From positions 15,358,156 through 15,422,155 of the forward strand of contig OX457033.1 in the NCBI GenBank assembly GCA_949752745.1: a stretch of 64,000 bases of DNA. Reading direction: 5' to 3'. The position numbers were made by a program, and so were the translations under genes. Positions 60,401-64,000 of this stretch are shown here, in pieces (within the stretch, counting starts at the first letter, position 1; every line of letters begins with the position of its first letter). This DNA is from Protula sp. h YS-2021. Lineage: Eukaryota > Annelida > Polychaeta > Sabellida > Serpulidae. The notes beneath the pieces were generated by a model that was not told the origin of the DNA, ran no database searches, and saw only the letters and a program-made list of their open reading frames with translations.

Positions 60401-63400
60401 CTACGACGCTGGAAGCTTTCGAGGTGAAAGATTTTGAGAACGGTCAGAAGCGTCCGCTGCTGAGGTATCTGTATCCGGACAGGGACTTCCGGCAGACCTT
60501 CAATAAGTACATCCGGCAAAAACGTAAGTACTTTCAAGGTCATGTGGATTTTTTTTTCTTCAGCGGTCAGAAAGAATGCAGAGAGGTTTTCTGTCTCCCG
60601 TGTAATGGGGAGATATAGCTATGGGCTTGTCCGTCTGTTCGCATGCGAGTGTGTATCTCTTAACCTGTAGGTCTGCCTGTTTTGAAATTTCACACACGGA
60701 TAGAGCACATATTGAAGTTGTGCAACGTCGTGTTTTTATTCCTATTAAAATTGTCGAAATGAGAATCTTTTGAAATTTGGTGAAAATTAAAAATTAGCAT
60801 TCATGCAATTTTGTCCGCGCATGGAACGTCGTGTCCGGGCTATATTTCCGAAAGTATAGGTAGAGTCGTTTTTGAAATTTCCTTTACGGATGGAGCACAT
60901 ATTGAAGGTGGGCAACATCGTATTTTTGTTTGGATTCATGCAAAATTGTCAAAATTTGGTTAAAACTAGCATTGATACCGCGAAACGGAAAACGTGTCTC
61001 CGAAACTATAGGTCGGATTGCTTTGACATTTCACACACAAGTGGAGCACGTGGTGAAGGTGTACTGTGTCGTATTTTTTATTCGAATCCATGAAAATTGT
61101 CAAAATGACAGTATTTTTTTCACAATTATTGGAACTTTACGTATTTTCGGCGTCGTGTCTAGACTAGATCTATTTATGGGATTGTTTTGAATCTTTACGT
61201 ACGTTAACAACACATATTGTTTGAATCATGATAAATTCTTAAAAGGACAGTATTTTTAAATGTGGTAAAATTTAGTCCGGGCCGTATCTCTGCATCTGTA
61301 GGTCCGATTGTTTTGAAGTATTCTACCCAGATAAAACGTTATGAAGATGTGATATGGAAGACGTGGCATTTTTATTCGGATTCATAAAAAAACGACAGAA
61401 TGAATGATTTTTTCCACTTGTTGAAAAAAAGCTGACAGAAGGATACAGGCGAGCTACGTCGTCCGTTTGTTCGGATTCATGAAAAATTGTCAAAATGACA
61501 GTATTTTGAAATTTAGTAAAACTTGTGATATAACTTTGTCTTCGAAAATGAACGTGTCCTCCAGACTATTCTTCTAAATTTCTTTTTTAATTTCACACAC
61601 GAATAAAACAGATGTTAAAAATTGCCAAAATAAGTTTTTTTAAATAGAAAACATTTAAAATTGCAAAACTGTTAGAATTGTGAAAAACGTGATGAAAGTG
61701 GCCGTATTGTGGCTCTTGAAAATCAACTTTGGTACTGCTGACGTCATCCGCGGTACACGGAGAATCGTATCTCTGTGAGGCTCTAGTTTTAGTAATCTGT
61801 CTGTTTTTGACGCCGTCAGTACCCAAATGATGCCGCTATTGTCGAAAGTTAAGGCCTAGAAAATGTGTGTATTTTTTTGCCCCGCCTTTCGCTGATAATT
61901 CCAGTCAGTGCTTTTCTTTATTGTTGCACAAAGTTGTGTGTGTGCAATTACTAAAACAAAACTATAGTGGCTGACTAATAAAAATGTTTGGCATGTTCGG
62001 ATACACTGATGTTGTTGTGCACTGGCCGTTCTAGTGATCCTTGTTATTATAGTTATTGTTCTTTTCATAAATGAAGGAAACCGCGACGAGGGAAGCGATG
62101 GCTATAAAGGCGGGCAGTTGAGAATTGAAATATTTCTGGCTGATTTACCGTAAGTACCCACTGACCCCCGTAACCCCCTATCCCCATCCCTCCTCATCAA
62201 GGTGCTTTTAAATTTTGTTTACTTTAGGGTTTCTATTCAAAGCGTTAATTTATTTATTTATCTATGGTGAACCGGAAATTTGGCGAACGTGAAAATTACC
62301 CATAACAAGCCTAGTCTGTGAAACATGTGCCCAAAAAAGTCGAATGGTTTTGTTGGATTTTTTTACCTGGCTTATATGTTCTTGTTGATTGGATAATTGA
62401 CTTGTGATTGGATAATTGACTTGTGATTGGATAATTGACTTGTGATTGACTGCTTCAGGGACACGCACAGACGTCGCCAGGTGTCCATTGCGCAAGCCTC
62501 CCCGATGTCGCCCACCCCCAGTGTCCCCTCCCCCGCTGCCTCTGACGCATCGATGCCCAACCCTCTGTCGCCTGGCGCCTACCCAATGTCGCCTGGCATT
62601 GAGTCGATGGACGAGACGTCACAGCTGAGCAACGGGCAGGTGGCGGGGTCGGAAGGGAAGCGCCACTGCCGTGCCGTGGGCATTGTTCAGCCGTCGCAGA
62701 ACAGCGGTAAACGTAAGATGTCGGCCTCGACCACGGCTGTACCCAATCCCCCAGTGTCCGACTTCAACGGTCTGCAGATCAGTATGGGCGGGGCATCGAG
62801 AGGGATGGCGTCTTCGCAGGGCCCCATAATGCAGACATTTGGCACGCAGGTTTCACCCGGAAACACGGTAGTTGCCTCGTCCGTTATGGGCGCGCGTATG
62901 GGTGCCCCATCCCGAGGTATAGCGGTCCCGTCGCAGGGTGTGGGCGCCACGTCAGCAAGCATGGGCATGATGCATATCGAGAATATTTACCAGAACGCGG
63001 AGAACACGGACTTTGGAATAGCCCTGGTCGAGACAGTGGACAGCAGGTGAGACGCAACCACTTTACCGAGATGTGCCTTAATTTATTTATGTTATTATTT
63101 GTTTATGTATGTATTTTTTGGGGAGGGGGGGGGGGGGGGGGCGTAGAATAACTGGATCTGAGAATCGATCCATGAGTCTTAAAATCATAATTTTCACAAG
63201 TGGCAACAGTTAAAAGACCCAAAAACATAGATAAGCGCTAGGAAACATGCATTTTGCAGCAAACTCTAACCACCTTAAGCTTCAGTAAAGCAACATACGT
63301 GTGCGCTAGAGCTTTATAACACCCTTTCTGGCTCCCCTCCCCTCTGCCTTTTCTAAACGAAAGGAGAGGCAAGCGGTGAAAAAGGAAGGGGGTGGAGGGG

Positions 63401-63689
63401 GCTGTCGGAGGAAGCATTTGTTTTTGTTTACAAAAACAAAACTGCAGTGACTGGCTGATAAAAATATTTTATTTTTGGGGGTACACTGATTTCAATTTCA
63501 TACAATACTATTTGGGTATATATACATAGTAGTAGTATATTTAATTTTAATTTAAAAACACTCGTGTATATTTTATTGCTAAAACGCTATGTTGACTGAC
63601 AGCAGCAATGAAGTCAACAACGGGCCGTCGATATTAGCGGCGATGGAAGAAGCCGAAAGGATCGCCGTCGCCGACGCTGTCGAGTTCCT
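51413..63689 (+). CDS. STAT: STAT transcription factor, 19 coding exons in window, 3' end missing
   Basis: Coding exons: 51413-51555, 51922-52072, 52766-52855, 53337-53432, 53961-54033, 54297-54430, 54857-55011, 55432-55602, 56073-56153, 56793-56907, 57489-57680, 58014-58106, 58359-58500, 58838-58997, 59755-59920, 60336-60523, 62077-62149, 62459-63046, 63603-63689. The next donor is at 63690. Order: N-terminal domain (MAQWRKIQSL, LTDNFSGDL, about 1-128), coiled coil (about 130-300), DNA-binding domain (about 310-500; FVVDRNPPRVLKV, ISLPMVLISH), linker (ENTGRGLRDEHLNYLGRIAF), SH2 (FWKWFYANMNLIKERL, GTFMLRFSESDIE), tyrosine in DGYKGG near residue 726 (codon 62103-62105), and a Ser/Pro-rich tail with two PMSP motifs. 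Known role: JAK-phosphorylated, SH2-dimerised nuclear factor. The short DBD and SH2 resemble STAT5/6 more than others. Exon 15 needs one extra base, and its phase with exon 16 still disagrees. Confidence 0.93.
52065..52470 (+). repeat. 45-bp tandem array seeded at the donor of STAT exon 2
   Basis: About eight copies of a unit containing TTGACGGTAAGTGTCCCCGT and ACCTCACGGCAGGTGGC. TTGACG is the last six bases of exon 2, and GTAAGT its donor; every intact copy therefore carries a full 5' splice site and also a CGGCAG acceptor-like end. The 45-bp period keeps phase. Confidence 0.9.
52830..53232 (+). repeat. 48-bp tandem array copying the 3' end and donor of STAT exon 3
   Basis: Exon 3 ends GAAGCTGCTGATACAGTCTT then GTGAGCCG before GTAGGT. 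The intron continues with about eight 48-bp units of the form GAGCTACTCGTGCAGTCGTG, TGTGCCCGTAAGC, CGCTGCACGCCCAGT. Each repeats about 28 exonic bases plus a CCGTAAG-type donor. The frame from exon 3 stays open through the units to 53155, so each successive donor would add 16 residues. Confidence 0.9.
53690..53940 (+). repeat. About 58-bp minisatellite in STAT intron 4
   Basis: Four to five diverged copies of GGAGCATTAACAAGTGTAGG, TAATGAGTATATTTGAGGG. No exon sequence is included. Confidence 0.75.
54431..54800 (+). repeat. Degenerate CAGCCACGCTGTSYGGC repeats in STAT intron 6
   Basis: Irregular repeats of TCAGCCACGCT, CTGTGCGGCTCAGCC and CTCATCCAACC begin within about 15 bases of the exon 6 donor. 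Confidence 0.6.
56400..56792 (+). repeat. 33-bp minisatellite ending at the acceptor of STAT exon 10
   Basis: Units of the form TGTGTTGGGGTATGTCTTTC followed by TGTCTGCCTTGCG, about 11 copies with changes. The last copy, TTTCTTCCTTACGTGTGTTGGGCAG, supplies the polypyrimidine tract and the AG of exon 10. The period of 33 keeps all frames open. Confidence 0.85.
58633..58734 (+). repeat. 56-bp direct duplication in STAT intron 13
   Basis: GCAGATTATTTTTGAAAAAG, AAAAAAAAACGAAAATCTAACTACAG-type sequence occurs twice, about identical, about 100 bases upstream of exon 14. Confidence 0.9.
58998..59370 (+). repeat. 41-bp minisatellite at the donor of STAT exon 14
   Basis: Units of AATGTACTGTCCACCCGGCT, CCTGTGTTCGTACTTTACA start within about 15 bases of the GTGAGT donor and repeat about seven times, the last copies diverged. 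No exonic bases are included. The 128-aa open frame across it is an artefact. Confidence 0.85.
59870..60180 (+). repeat. 54-55-bp tandem copies of the 3' end of STAT exon 15
   Basis: The exon end ATCTGTGGCTGCCTGACGCT, AGCCGTCTACGAGCGGGACC, CCAGCTCAG plus GTGAGC is followed by four copies (near 59967, 60018, 60072, 60126) with changes such as GGCTGTTTGGTGCTAGCC. Most keep a CTCAGGTGAG donor. This is the SH2-coding exon with the frame problem. Confidence 0.9.
60640..61640 (+). repeat. Diverged satellite of about 160-170 bp in STAT intron 16
   Basis: Five to six old copies of TTTGAAATTTCACACACGGA, TAGAGCACATATTGAAGGTG, CAACGTCGTATTTTTATTC and GAAAATTGTCAAAATGACAG. The CTATAGGTCGGATTG.TTTGA part loosely recalls the element satellite at 1165-1900, but the rest differs. 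Confidence 0.7.
62383..62458 (+). repeat. 19-bp minisatellite at the acceptor of STAT exon 18
   Basis: Three to four copies of ATTGGATAATTGACTTGTG run up to GATTGACTGCTTCAG, the acceptor of exon 18. Confidence 0.9.
62459..63046 (+). CDS. STAT: STAT exon 18: Ser/Pro-rich transactivation segment
   Basis: Encodes about 196 residues following the SH2 and tyrosine exons. It opens PDTHRRRQVSIAQASPMSPT and soon after has NPLSPGAYPMSPGIESMDE. PMSP matches the MAPK-type serine motif of STAT1/3/4 tails (serine codons at 62508-62510 and 62589-62591). The rest is rich in Gly, Ala, Ser and Met. Phase 1 entry, phase 2 exit. Confidence 0.85.
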
Positions 63690-63719
63690 GTAAGTCTAAG
63701 CAACCCGCGCGTCCGTTGC

Positions 63720-64000
63720 CATGGTACCGCATTGTCCTCTGTAATTGTATGTGATCTGGCCTTGTCCTCTGTCATTGTTTGTGACCTGGCCTTGCGGTCT
63801 GTCACAGTGTGACCTGGCTTTGTCCTGTCTCAGGCTGTCTGGCCTTGCCCTTGGCCTTGTCCTCTGTCATTGTCTGTGACCAGGCCTTGTCCTCTTTGAT
63901 TATCTGTGACCTGACCTTGTCCTCTGTCATTGTCTGTGACCTGACCTTATTCTCTGTCGTTGTCTCTGACCTGACCTTGTCCTCTGTCATTGTCTGTGAC
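63720..64000 (+). repeat. About 30-bp minisatellite after the donor of STAT exon 19
   Basis: Units of TGTGACCTGGCCTTGTCCTC followed by TGTCATTGTC repeat to the window edge, beginning about 30-40 bases past the exon 19 donor. Confidence 0.85.

Overview
This window is eukaryotic nuclear DNA from an invertebrate animal. It has GT-AG introns, AT-rich introns with GC-richer exons, a STAT transcription factor, metazoan-type transposon remnants (RNase H-bearing LINE, CR1/L2/Rex-like LINE tail, MULE transposase pieces, PIF/Harbinger-like MITE) and many minisatellites and poly-G/poly-C runs. A mollusc or other lophotrochozoan is my guess from general character; nothing in the sequence proves it.

Four host genes can be reconstructed exon by exon. 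(1) SSNA1, minus strand, three coding exons, 8001-10043, 126 aa. (2) DHX16 (Prp2-type spliceosomal DEAH ATPase), plus strand, 19 coding exons, 21787-33847, 1037 aa, complete and in frame throughout. (3) A 13-finger C2H2 zinc-finger gene, minus strand, two coding exons, 38600-41360, 787 aa. (4) A STAT gene, plus strand, 19 coding exons from 51413 to the window edge, 3' end missing, with a frame problem in the SH2-coding exon. The genes look functionally independent.

Layout: 1-5330 is a decayed LINE (minus strand, RNase H part) split by a 4.4-kb inverted-repeat transposon at 707-5142. That element has a 6-bp target duplication, AGT...ACT ends, TIRs of about 1.6 kb and one C2H2 gene with its own TATA box and poly(A) signal. 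5331-8000 is non-coding with a 181-bp tandem repeat; 8001-10043 SSNA1; 10044-21786 mostly featureless, with a MULE transposase tail near 16.2 kb; 21787-34550 DHX16; 34.6-37.0 kb inverted and direct minisatellites; 38600-41360 the zinc-finger gene; 41.4-51.4 kb non-coding with LINE and MULE relics; 51.4 kb to the end STAT.

Two things stand out. First, the 707-5142 element looks like a miniature Polinton/Maverick-class derivative whose arms are built from ETS-CRE composite sites, a 162-bp satellite and dense GAACATGTTC palindromes resembling p53 half-sites. Second, DHX16 and STAT repeatedly carry tandem arrays or decayed copies that start at exon edges and duplicate splice sites with adjoining coding sequence. 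Several have periods divisible by three (33, 45, 48 bp), so alternative splice-site choice could add in-frame repeats.
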